A stretch of 16,751 nucleotides of DNA from CAZYEI01 sp964646425 (GTDB taxonomy: Bacteria > Bacillota_I > Bacilli_A > RFN20 > JAISJY01): the NCBI GenBank assembly GCA_964646425.1, contig CAZYEI010000029.1, forward strand, positions 1 to 16,751, in the 5' to 3' direction. Each line of letters opens with the position of its first letter. Position 1 is the first letter of the stretch. Positions 7,297 through 14,709 of this stretch are shown here, piece by piece. A program made the position numbers and the translations under genes. Below the pieces are notes generated by a model. That model saw nothing but the letters and a program-made list of their open reading frames with translations, was not told the DNA's origin and did no database searches.

Positions 7297-9474
7297 TTAC
7301 TTAATTGTAAGTCCTTTAAACTTTTTAGATATTAATTTTGTACCAATACCATCTTTTTTAAACGAAATTCGTAATCCTTCACCTTCAATATCAATAATTA
7401 TTCCTTCACCAAAACTAATATGATTAACCAGTTGTCCTCTCCTAAATTCTTGATTTGAAGAATTAGATAACATATCTGATAAAATCTTTTTAGGTTGCTC
7501 TTTCTCTTTAGATACATATGGTGTTTCAAAATCAAAGAATAATTTTTTAGGAGGATTAACCATTTTGCATGTACTTCCTAATTCTTTAACAAATCTAGAA
7601 GTCTTTTTATCAGTTTTAGAAATATAGTCATACTCTTTATTATCCGTAATAAAAAGTTTTTTCATCGCTCTAGTTATAGCAACATAGAAAAGTCTTCTTT
7701 CTTCTTCTATTCCATATCTTGATTCTTCAAGTGCTCTGATATTAGGGAATATATTTTCACTTGCTCCAACAATAAAAACATAAGGAAATTCCAAACCTTT
7801 AGCAGTGTGTACCGTCATAAGAGAAATATAATCGCCATCTTCAATATCATCTTGGGCAGAATAAAGTTGGACATCTTGCAAAATATCAGCCAAATTTAGT
7901 TCTGGATTATCAAATAATAAATTTTGTAAATATTTTTTTAATTCCTCGATATTTTCAAATCGATTTTCTTCATCTTCAGTAGATAAATAATCAATATAAC
8001 CGACCTTTTCTAATAATTCATCAAAAATTTGCGAAAAATCTATACGATTTTCCAGATTATTTAAACGCTCCTTAGCATTTTCAATTCCATTTATAAAATT
8101 TATAATTAAATCTTTTCTCTTAAAAAATTGAGCATTTTCTTTTACTATTTCATACATACTTGTCCTCGCTCTTTTAGCATCTATCTGCAAATTAGAAATA
8201 GTTTTATCACCAACTCCTCTTTTTGGAGAATTAATGATTCTTAAAAATGCTTGTTCATCATCATCATTTACAATAATTCTTAAATATGCTAAAACATCTT
8301 TAATTTCTTTTCTTTGAAAGAAACGTAATCCCCCAAAAATACGATATGGGAATTTATAGTTAATTAATTCAGTTTCAAATGCACGAGTATAATATGATGA
8401 ACGATATAAAATAGCAAAGTCCTTGAAGTTTACATCTTTATTTAAAGCTCTAAGTTCAATAATTTTATCAAGAACCCATTTTGCTTCATTCTCTGCGGTG
8501 ACTCCTTGATAATATAATACAGGATCGCCATTTTCCTGATTACTAATTAAATCTTTTTTTAGTCTTTGAATATTATTGTTTATTAAAAAATTAGCAGAAG
8601 CTAAAATATTCCTACTTGAACGATAATTATTAAAAAGAACAATATCTTGAGTATTTTCAAAATCTTTATCAAAATTAAGAATTAATTTTACATTTGCGCC
8701 ACGCCAAGAATAAATTGTTTGGTCAGGATCTCCTACTACAAATACTGATGTTTCATGAGAACATAATAATTTTAATAAAGTATATTGAATATCGTTTGTA
8801 TCTTGAAACTCATCAATTAAAATATATTGATAGCGACTTTGCCACTTTTTTCTAATTTCGCCATCATTTTTTAATATTTTTACTGTTTTTATTATTAAAT
8901 CATCAAAATCTAAATACTGATGATCATGTAAATATTTATCGTACAATTTATACAATTCTTTATAGACTTTTTCATCATAACTAAAATCAGAAATATTTTC
9001 TAAATCACTAGGTTCGTAACCTTCATTTTTCTTAGAACAAATATAATTTAAAACTTTTTTAACTGGATAATATTCTTTTGAAACATTAGTTTCTTTAATA
9101 ATATTTTTTATAATTTTCTCTTGATCATCATCATCAATAATAGTAAAACTAGTTCGATATCCTTCACTCAAGGCTTTAATATCTTCTCGCAAAACCTTAA
9201 CACAAAAAGAATGAAATGTTGAAATTGTTGCATAAGTATTTTCTTTATCTAACATTTTACACACTCTTTCTCGCATTTCTTTAGCAACTTTATTAGTAAA
9301 AGTAATCGCCAAAATTGAGCGTTCCGAGATACCAAAGCAATCAATTAAATACGCAATACGAGATGCTAAAACTCTGGTTTTACCACTACCAGCTCCCGCA
9401 TTTACACGTACATATTTAGAAGAAGTTGTCACTGCTTCTTTTTGCTCTTTATTTAAAATACTAATATAGTCCAT
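7297..9474 (-). CDS. pcrA: ATP-dependent DNA helicase PcrA/UvrD (superfamily 1)
   Basis: This 3'-5' helicase unwinds DNA during repair and replication and strips recombinase from DNA. The 725-residue product has all SF1A motifs: Walker A AGAGSGKT at 26-33, motif Ia AITFTNKVAKEMRER, motif II DEFQDT at 221-226, motif III VVGDPDQTIYSWRGA at 246-260, motif IV NNYRSS, motif V LMTVHTAKGLEF and motif VI YVAITRA. The C-terminus ends in a small Tudor-like beta domain (RRGQLVNHISFGEGIIIDIE), which in PcrA contacts RNA polymerase; this distinguishes it from Rep and AddA. It heads the unit that includes ligA. The ATG at 9474 follows GGTGAAA, a modest ribosome site, after a leader of about 15 bases. Confidence 0.97.
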   Translation of the reverse strand: MDYISILNKEQKEAVTTSSKYVRVNAGAGSGKTRVLASRIAYLIDCFGISERSILAITFTNKVAKEMRERVCKMLDKENTYATISTFHSFCVKVLREDIKALSEGYRTSFTIIDDDDQEKIIKNIIKETNVSKEYYPVKKVLNYICSKKNEGYEPSDLENISDFSYDEKVYKELYKLYDKYLHDHQYLDFDDLIIKTVKILKNDGEIRKKWQSRYQYILIDEFQDTNDIQYTLLKLLCSHETSVFVVGDPDQTIYSWRGANVKLILNFDKDFENTQDIVLFNNYRSSRNILASANFLINNNIQRLKKDLISNQENGDPVLYYQGVTAENEAKWVLDKIIELRALNKDVNFKDFAILYRSSYYTRAFETELINYKFPYRIFGGLRFFQRKEIKDVLAYLRIIVNDDDEQAFLRIINSPKRGVGDKTISNLQIDAKRARTSMYEIVKENAQFFKRKDLIINFINGIENAKERLNNLENRIDFSQIFDELLEKVGYIDYLSTEDEENRFENIEELKKYLQNLLFDNPELNLADILQDVQLYSAQDDIEDGDYISLMTVHTAKGLEFPYVFIVGASENIFPNIRALEESRYGIEEERRLFYVAITRAMKKLFITDNKEYDYISKTDKKTSRFVKELGSTCKMVNPPKKLFFDFETPYVSKEKEQPKKILSDMLSNSSNQEFRRGQLVNHISFGEGIIIDIEGEGLRISFKKDGIGTKLISKKFKGLTIK

Positions 9475-9495
9475 ATTAATTTCACCACATTTAAA

Positions 9496-9504
9496 ATTAT
9501 AGCA
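9496..9504 (-). promoter_or_regulatory. Extended -10 promoter of pcrA-ligA
   Basis: On the minus strand the sequence TGCTATAAT (9504-9496) is a full extended -10 element, with start of transcription expected near 9489. The -35 region (TTTAAA) matches poorly, as is usual when the TGn extension is present. It lies between the lipoprotein terminator and pcrA. Confidence 0.7.
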
Positions 9505-9545
9505 TTTTTACTTTTTGTTTTAAAGAATAATAATAGCAATTTAGT

Positions 9546-9584
9546 CATAGAAAAAGTGGCCTTTAATAATATCAGCCACCTCTT
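9546..9584 (-). terminator. Intrinsic terminator of the lipoprotein unit
   Basis: The arms at 9575-9584 and 9551-9560 pair over 10 bases with two G-T wobbles; the core is GTGGC/GCCAC and the loop has 14 bases. On the minus strand the downstream arm ends in a T-run (CACTTTTTC). It begins 4 bases after the stop codon at 9589. Confidence 0.82.
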
Positions 9585-9588
9585 TTAT

Positions 9589-11310
9589 TTATTGTACTAA
9601 TGTTGGATAATATCCATCGATTACACACCAAATACTCTTATCAAAATTTTTATATAAATCCGCTTTTTTTAACTCATTTTCTGTTTTAGCACATTCTAGA
9701 TTTTGATTTGAATTATTTCCAATAACTTGCTTATTTGAAACATTTGCAACTAAAGTAAAGCAATTATTTATTGTACCATAATTACCAACAAACAGTCCGC
9801 CATCCCATGAACCACCAGAAATTTTACTAATTACAACACAATTTTCTGTTTTAGCTCCTGCATTATTATTACAAGCAATTCCTCCAATGTGTCCCCCACT
9901 AGGCGATTGAATATCTAGGTTTATTAAACAATTTGAAATTGTTCCATTATTATCAATACAAATAGCGCCTGCCCATGAACCTGATTCTTTGACGCTTCCT
10001 TCTAATACAAGATTTTTAACAACTCCAGTATTACCAATATGAGCAAAAAGTCCAAATCTAGCATCATTAGAATTAGAGTTAGACATATTATAAATTGTAT
10101 GACCAGCACCATCTAATACTCCAGAAAAAAGATTAGTATTCTTTTCTCCAAGTGCCTCCCATTCAATTCCATCCAAATCGATATCCGAACCTAACTTATA
10201 TGAACCTGATAAATTATTTTCGATAGCTAACAGATCCTCAGCATTATTGATAATTACTACTTCATCTATTTTATTATCTTCTCTTTGTAATCCTTGGGAA
10301 TTTAAATATAAATCATAATATGTTTTTAAAGCCTCTAATACTTTTGTATAACATGTTGCTACATTTGGAAGCAATTTTGTTGTAGCAGGAAGTTTTTTAT
10401 ATAAATCATTTGCATCAAAAATAGCAATCCTGTCAGCTAAACTAACATTCTCTTTTAACGGTAATTTAGAAACAGCATTAATAAATAATGCTGCTAAAAT
10501 CTCATCATTTAAAGATGGATTTTCAACTAATTCATTATATCTATTTTGAGCATTAATTAATTTGTCATAAGCATTAATTACATCTTCCATTTTTTTAATT
10601 TCATCACTTAGACTCTCATAATGATTAATCGCATTTTCTATTGCTTGACCATTATCTAAAGTAATTAATTCTTTTTCAGGAATTTTATCAACTAAATCAG
10701 TAAATGCCTTAGCTGCTTCATTTTTAGCATTTTCTATTGCTTGTTCATATAAGATATCAAAAGCAGTTCTTGCAGCTACTAATCTTTCATAAGATTGACT
10801 TACTCCAAGCATTTCTTTTTGAACATCAGTCAGTTTTTTATATGCTTCTTCAGCTAAAACTATTGCTCTTTCATCTGAAATATCCAAATCATAGGGAATA
10901 TCATCAACATGATTAATAAATGATTCTACTGCATTATTTTGCTTCAAATAATTATTATATAATTGTTCAAGTAAATTTAATTTTTCAAAAGCCTCAAGTA
11001 CCTCTTCATAATCCCAATCTTCCAATGATTCATATAAATCATAAGCATTATTAATATAATATCCAGCATCTTGATTTAAAACTATCAAATTAACAGCATT
11101 AACAAAATTCAATGCATCACTAGGTAATTCCACAATAGAAGAACTTGATGTATTATTAGATAATATTGAACTTGAATTATTTGTAACAATATTAGAACTA
11201 TTTATATTTGTATTTTTAGAAGAACTATTTTTACCACCTTCAGTAGTACAACTAGAAGAGCAAATAATCAAAGAAAATAATAAAGTTATTAATAATTTTT
11301 TATTTTTCAT
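9589..11310 (-). CDS. Putative surface lipoprotein with helical repeats and GLUG-like beta repeats
   Basis: The 573-residue product starts with a signal peptide (MKNKKLLITLLFSLIIC) and Cys21 in CSSSC, a plausible but atypical lipobox because position -3 is Ser. Residues 22-62 are a Ser/Asn-rich tether. Residues 66 to about 336 contain four degenerate helical repeats of about 65-70 residues, with the pattern hydrophobic-Phe-xx-hVxxhP, AxxxYxxL and hxxAxxxL; the second to fourth are clearest. Residues 347-573 resemble GLUG-type right-handed beta repeats: SDIDLDGIEWEAL, FSGVLDGAGHTIYNM, GTISNC, GGIACNNN and GTINNC. Such domains usually sit in cell-surface adhesins or peptidase accessory proteins. 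The C-terminus (WCVIDGYYPTLVQ) has the usual closing Trp and Pro. It is the second gene of a pair with a related lipoprotein 13 bases upstream, whose TAG stop overlaps this gene's AGGAGG. Substrate unknown. Confidence 0.9.
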   Translation of the reverse strand: MKNKKLLITLLFSLIICSSSCTTEGGKNSSSKNTNINSSNIVTNNSSSILSNNTSSSSIVELPSDALNFVNAVNLIVLNQDAGYYINNAYDLYESLEDWDYEEVLEAFEKLNLLEQLYNNYLKQNNAVESFINHVDDIPYDLDISDERAIVLAEEAYKKLTDVQKEMLGVSQSYERLVAARTAFDILYEQAIENAKNEAAKAFTDLVDKIPEKELITLDNGQAIENAINHYESLSDEIKKMEDVINAYDKLINAQNRYNELVENPSLNDEILAALFINAVSKLPLKENVSLADRIAIFDANDLYKKLPATTKLLPNVATCYTKVLEALKTYYDLYLNSQGLQREDNKIDEVVIINNAEDLLAIENNLSGSYKLGSDIDLDGIEWEALGEKNTNLFSGVLDGAGHTIYNMSNSNSNDARFGLFAHIGNTGVVKNLVLEGSVKESGSWAGAICIDNNGTISNCLINLDIQSPSGGHIGGIACNNNAGAKTENCVVISKISGGSWDGGLFVGNYGTINNCFTLVANVSNKQVIGNNSNQNLECAKTENELKKADLYKNFDKSIWCVIDGYYPTLVQ

Positions 11311-11323
11311 TTTTTAATTCCTC

Positions 11324-12790
11324 CTAAAAATTAATTTTTTGTCCACCAAAGAAATTGGTGTATTTTGAACTAGCATATAAATCTGAAACTGATTCAATAT
11401 TTACTGTAAAGTTATAACCATGTCCAGAAATAGCCTTAGCATTTCCTTCTGCATTTAGTTTTTGCAATACTTCAATATATTTATTTATATCATATCCAGA
11501 ATAATCTTCAGTTATATCAAATTTATATAATGGATCAGTTGCTATCGCTCCTGCTTCATAGTAAAGATTCAAATAAACACGTACATGATTTTTTAATTCT
11601 TCACGTGCAATACCATATTGCTTAGTCAAAATGGTAATATGATCTTGATTTGATGCATATGTGAAGGTACTAGTATAATTTTTATCATTATTCATTGGTC
11701 CTAAATCTATGCGTGGAGCTATTTTATTAATATCATATGGTTGTTTCAAATTATCAAAAACATTTCTAATAGTTTGTAATTGCGTAATAGCACGTGATAC
11801 TCCGATAACTAATTTTTCCTCTTCAGTTAAATTCTCATATGCAGTCTCTGCTTCTATTATTAAAGTTTCTTGAGAAGAATTTCTCCATTCTAATTGAGAG
11901 TATGAAGGAAGAGCATAAACTAATTCTATAAATGCATCTGCATGTTCTTGAATCAATTTAAGTTCTGTTGTACGCTCAATTAAAATATCTAATATTTCTT
12001 TTGCAGCCATTACATTATTATCATTTTTATTTTCTTTTGACAATTCATTATATATAGTTAATGTAGCCTCTACTTTATCCACATCTAAAATAGTTAAATC
12101 ATTAATATTAGGTAACTTATTTACAGAGGCAGTAAACAAAATAATCGCATATTCTTCATCATTTAGATCAATTAATTCTTGAATTTTAGCATTAGCAGCA
12201 TCTAAACTTTCTTTTGCATTAATAACTACACTTAATGATTTAGTTCTATCTGATAAAGATTCATATTTTATTAAAAGATTAGTAACAAGCTCTTCATCTT
12301 CCCTTATTAAAGAATCTAAATCTTTAATATTAGCTACTAAATCAGCAAAAGCATAACCAATTTCCTCTGATTCCCTTTGCATTAAATATTCATCATACAA
12401 AGAATTATATGAATCTAGGGCTCTATCTAATAATTCTTTTGCTCTTATTACCTCTATTAACTCTTTATCACTAGGAGATAAAGTATTATAAATAAATACA
12501 GCACCATCTAATGTGCTTTTATCCTCTAAAGATAATTCATCAAAGTTTATTTTTTCTACATTTCCAATAAATAATTGAACAGCTATTGGCAAATTATCAT
12601 TACCAATTGGTAATTCATTACTTGTCGAAGAATTACTATTGTTAGGTAATGTAGATATTATAGTTGAATTATTATTAGTAGAATTAAATGAAGTATCTGT
12701 TTTTTTAGAAGAATTCCCTTCAACATTACAGCTAGTCAAGCAACTTAAAGTTACTAAAACTCCAAGTATTTTTGGTAAAGTATTTTTCAT
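11324..12790 (-). CDS. Putative surface lipoprotein with four helical repeats and an unrecognised C-terminal domain
   Basis: The 488-residue product has a signal peptide and a classical lipobox, LTSC, with Cys21 as the lipid attachment site. A Ser/Asn/Thr-rich tether runs to about residue 60. Four helical repeats follow at about 67-141, 142-212, 213-281 and 282-350, each with hV...L/hP near the start, then AxxxYxxLS and a closing hxxAxxxL helix. The same repeats occur in the next gene, so the two probably arose by duplication with exchange of C-termini. Residues 352-488 have mixed beta and helical character (YTSTFTYASNQDHITIL, then GIAREELKNHVRVYLNLYY) and match nothing I know. The protein should be anchored outside the membrane. 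The ATG at 12790 follows GAGGAGGAAA. The promoter is fully consensus, so expression may be high. Confidence 0.9.
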   Translation of the reverse strand: MKNTLPKILGVLVTLSCLTSCNVEGNSSKKTDTSFNSTNNNSTIISTLPNNSNSSTSNELPIGNDNLPIAVQLFIGNVEKINFDELSLEDKSTLDGAVFIYNTLSPSDKELIEVIRAKELLDRALDSYNSLYDEYLMQRESEEIGYAFADLVANIKDLDSLIREDEELVTNLLIKYESLSDRTKSLSVVINAKESLDAANAKIQELIDLNDEEYAIILFTASVNKLPNINDLTILDVDKVEATLTIYNELSKENKNDNNVMAAKEILDILIERTTELKLIQEHADAFIELVYALPSYSQLEWRNSSQETLIIEAETAYENLTEEEKLVIGVSRAITQLQTIRNVFDNLKQPYDINKIAPRIDLGPMNNDKNYTSTFTYASNQDHITILTKQYGIAREELKNHVRVYLNLYYEAGAIATDPLYKFDITEDYSGYDINKYIEVLQKLNAEGNAKAISGHGYNFTVNIESVSDLYASSKYTNFFGGQKINF

Positions 12791-12847
12791 ATATTTTCCT
12801 CCTCGTAAGATATATAATATAGAATTTTTTTATCAAATAACAATCAT

Positions 12848-12876
12848 ATTATATTAAATAAAAAATATGATGTCAA
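12848..12876 (-). promoter_or_regulatory. Consensus sigma-A promoter of the lipoprotein pair
   Basis: On the minus strand TTGACA (12876-12871), a 17-base spacer and TATAAT (12853-12848) match the sigma-A consensus at every box position. Transcription should start near 12841, giving a leader of about 50 bases that is AT-rich and shows no obvious structure. Confidence 0.9.
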
Positions 12877-12915
12877 CAAAACAAGAAAACGATTTCTTTT
12901 GTTTCTTTAATTTAC

Positions 12916-12947
12916 AAAAACGCAAAGAAATATTTCTTTGCGTTTTT
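12916..12947 (-). terminator. Intrinsic terminator after rsuA (32-base perfect palindrome)
   Basis: The arms CGCAAAGAAA and TTTCTTTGCG meet at a two-base centre and are flanked by AAAAA and TTTTT, so all 32 bases are self-complementary. The hairpin would have a loop of about four bases taken from the central AT pairs. It works equally on either strand by sequence, but genes reach it only from the minus direction. It separates rsuA from the lipoprotein promoter. Confidence 0.9.
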
Positions 12948-12964
12948 CTTTACTTACGAAACAT

Positions 12965-13669
12965 TTAAAGAAACATTTTATTTAATTCTTCTATTTCTTC
13001 ATTTGTTAAAGTACGATATTCTCCTATATTCATTCCCCTTAAAGTAAGGAAACCAAATGTTTCTCTTCTTAAATAAGTAACTTTCATATTGCGTGCCTCA
13101 AACATACGTTTTACTTGATGAAATTTTCCTTCATGAATAGTAATATATGCTTTATTATCATCTATTTTTTCGAGGATAGCAGGCAAACATTTATATCCAT
13201 CATCGATAATTATACCTTCCTTAAAATCAACAATATATTTATCATCAAAAACACCTTCAAATTCAACATAATATTTCTTATCAACATGAAATTTTGGACT
13301 CAATAAAAAATGTGCTAATTTTCCATCATTAGTTATTAATAATAATCCTTCGGTATCAATATCAAGTCTCCCAACTGGAAAACAACGTTTAACTTGTTCA
13401 TCAGAAATACAATCTAGCACAATAGGATATTTGGTATCGAAAGTAGCACTTACATATCCACTGGGTTTATATAACAAGAAATAAAGATTCTTTTGATAGT
13501 TAACATTATTCCCATTAATAACTATTTCATCATTTAATTCATCAACTTTAAAATCATCATCCCTAATCGTTATACCATTAACTTCAACATATCCTTTTCT
13601 TATCAGTTCTTTAACTTCTTTTCGTGTACCATATTGTGAATGTGCCAATAATTTATCAAGTCGCATCAT
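12965..13669 (-). CDS. rsuA: 16S rRNA pseudouridine synthase, RsuA family
   Basis: The family converts a uridine of 16S rRNA (U516 in E. coli) to pseudouridine. The 234-residue product has an N-terminal S4 RNA-binding domain (about 1-60, RLDKLLAHSQYGTRKEVKELIRKG), the catalytic motif GRLDIDTEGLLLITNDG near residue 100 with the nucleophilic Asp, and the C-terminal motif HEGKFHQVKRMFE. The GKxHQVKRM form is typical of RsuA rather than RluB or RluE, which makes the subfamily likely but not certain. The start is one of two consecutive ATGs at 13669 and 13666; the first forms an ATGA overlap with the Nudix stop. AAAGGAG and AAGG lie upstream. It is the second gene of a Nudix-rsuA unit. Confidence 0.93.
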   Translation of the reverse strand: MMRLDKLLAHSQYGTRKEVKELIRKGYVEVNGITIRDDDFKVDELNDEIVINGNNVNYQKNLYFLLYKPSGYVSATFDTKYPIVLDCISDEQVKRCFPVGRLDIDTEGLLLITNDGKLAHFLLSPKFHVDKKYYVEFEGVFDDKYIVDFKEGIIIDDGYKCLPAILEKIDDNKAYITIHEGKFHQVKRMFEARNMKVTYLRRETFGFLTLRGMNIGEYRTLTNEEIEELNKMFL

Positions 13670-14205
13670 AATATACCTTTCTCCTTTAAATATTTAATTG
13701 CCAAATCGATAGCAATCATATCTCTTTTATAAATAATTTTTGAAACTTTATATGGTGGAAATTCACTGTAATATTCTTTATATTTTAAAATAGGAAACCA
13801 TCTTAAGTCTGTAATTAAACCAATTTCATAATCATCATAATTTGTCTTACACTTCTCATTAATATAAGCAAGATAAAATGTTGCTCTATCTATTCTTTTT
13901 AAAATATTATATTCATTACTTATTTCACAAAGTGAGACAATATTTTTTATTTTATATCCAGCTTCTTCTTGAATTTCTCTTTTTAATGCTTGCAATTTTG
14001 TTTCTCCATTTTCTATTCCTCCACCAGGTGTTTCAAAATGTTTCATTTTTCCAAAATCGTCATCCCTATTAATTAAAAGTACACCAATTTCATTTTTTTC
14101 ATTTAATAAAATACATCGTACTGTATCTCTTTTTTGATATTCATTTTCATTATAACATGGTAAATATATATCATCTTTAATACAAGCAAATTTTAATTTT
14201 GGCAT
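13666..14205 (-). CDS. Nudix hydrolase
   Basis: Nudix enzymes cleave nucleoside diphosphates linked to another group; the substrate here cannot be deduced. The 179-residue product has a complete Nudix box: the Gly of GGGIENGE, seven residues, then REIQEEAGY, including the metal-binding Glu residues. The C-terminal third has many Tyr and Lys residues. Two ATGs further upstream (14220 and 14214) are in frame, but GGAG lies 9 bases before the ATG at 14205 and no ribosome site precedes 14220, so the shorter form is chosen. The gene ends in TGA inside the rsuA start, showing that TGA is a stop here. A fusion of function with rRNA modification is not implied; shared transcription is. Confidence 0.92.
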   Translation of the reverse strand: MPKLKFACIKDDIYLPCYNENEYQKRDTVRCILLNEKNEIGVLLINRDDDFGKMKHFETPGGGIENGETKLQALKREIQEEAGYKIKNIVSLCEISNEYNILKRIDRATFYLAYINEKCKTNYDDYEIGLITDLRWFPILKYKEYYSEFPPYKVSKIIYKRDMIAIDLAIKYLKEKGIL

Positions 14206-14227
14206 TTTAATCATCTCCATAATTTAT

Positions 14228-14236
14228 ATTTTATCA
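14228..14236 (-). promoter_or_regulatory. Possible extended -10 promoter of the Nudix-rsuA unit
   Basis: On the minus strand TGATAAAAT (14236-14228) fits an extended -10 element with one mismatch in TATAAT. No good -35 box is seen. The predicted transcript start near 14221 would leave a leader of about 16 bases before the ATG at 14205, which fits the ribosome site there. Confidence 0.5.
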
Positions 14237-14286
14237 TAAATATTTATTTTTGGTATTGATAATAGACTTTTTACTATGATAATCCA

Positions 14287-14320
14287 TAAAAAAAGTATTT
14301 GAATAAACTCAAATACTTTT
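14287..14320 (-). terminator. Intrinsic terminator of trxA
   Basis: A 12-base perfect stem (14291-14302 with 14309-14320) encloses a 6-base loop and is followed on the minus strand by a run of seven T residues including the stem end. The trxA stop codon overlaps the first arm. Confidence 0.87.
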
Positions 14321-14639
14321 ACAAATTAATCACTTTTTCTAATGCATCACAAAATTGTTGTTTTGGTCTAAATCCCATTGTTTGAGCAATAAGTTTACCA
14401 TCTTTAAATAATATAACAGTTGGTACAGAACCGATGTGATACTCAATCGCTAAATCTTCTAATTTATCGACATCAACTTTTGCAATTTTGGCTTTTCCTT
14501 CAAATTCAATAGCTACTTCTTCTAAAACTGGAGTTAACATTTTACATGGACCACACCAAACAGCAAAGAAATCTACTAATGTCACTCCATCTTTAATAAT
14601 TTCATTAAATTCTTGTTTACTTGATATAATTTTTATCAT
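14319..14639 (-). CDS. trxA: Thioredoxin
   Basis: This is a small cytoplasmic dithiol-disulfide carrier that reduces proteins such as ribonucleotide reductase, and is itself reduced by thioredoxin reductase (not in view). The 106-residue length is standard. The active site Trp28-Cys29-Gly30-Pro31-Cys32 sits in FFAVWCGPCKML, and the cis-Pro is Pro73 in IGSVPTVILF. The buried Asp is present at the DFFA motif. The ATG follows AGGAGGAATAAA, a strong ribosome site. It has its own promoter and terminator and so forms a single-gene unit, though read-through from the CPBP genes upstream is possible because no clear terminator separates them. Confidence 0.97.
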   Translation of the reverse strand: MIKIISSKQEFNEIIKDGVTLVDFFAVWCGPCKMLTPVLEEVAIEFEGKAKIAKVDVDKLEDLAIEYHIGSVPTVILFKDGKLIAQTMGFRPKQQFCDALEKVINL

Positions 14640-14663
14640 TTTATTCCTCCTATTTATATTTAT

Positions 14664-14692
14664 ATTTTAGCTAATTAACATCTTACTTTCAA
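14664..14692 (-). promoter_or_regulatory. Sigma-A promoter of trxA
   Basis: On the minus strand TTGAAA (14692-14687) and TAAAAT (14669-14664) are 17 bases apart, each box with one mismatch from consensus. The promoter begins 18 bases after the stop of the upstream CPBP gene. Confidence 0.72.
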
Positions 14693-14709
14693 TTTATATG
14701 CACTATAAT

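Noticed and set aside
12639..12857. Plus-strand reading frame over the lipoprotein start
   Set aside because: It crosses the lipoprotein promoter and signal peptide in antisense and has no ribosome site.
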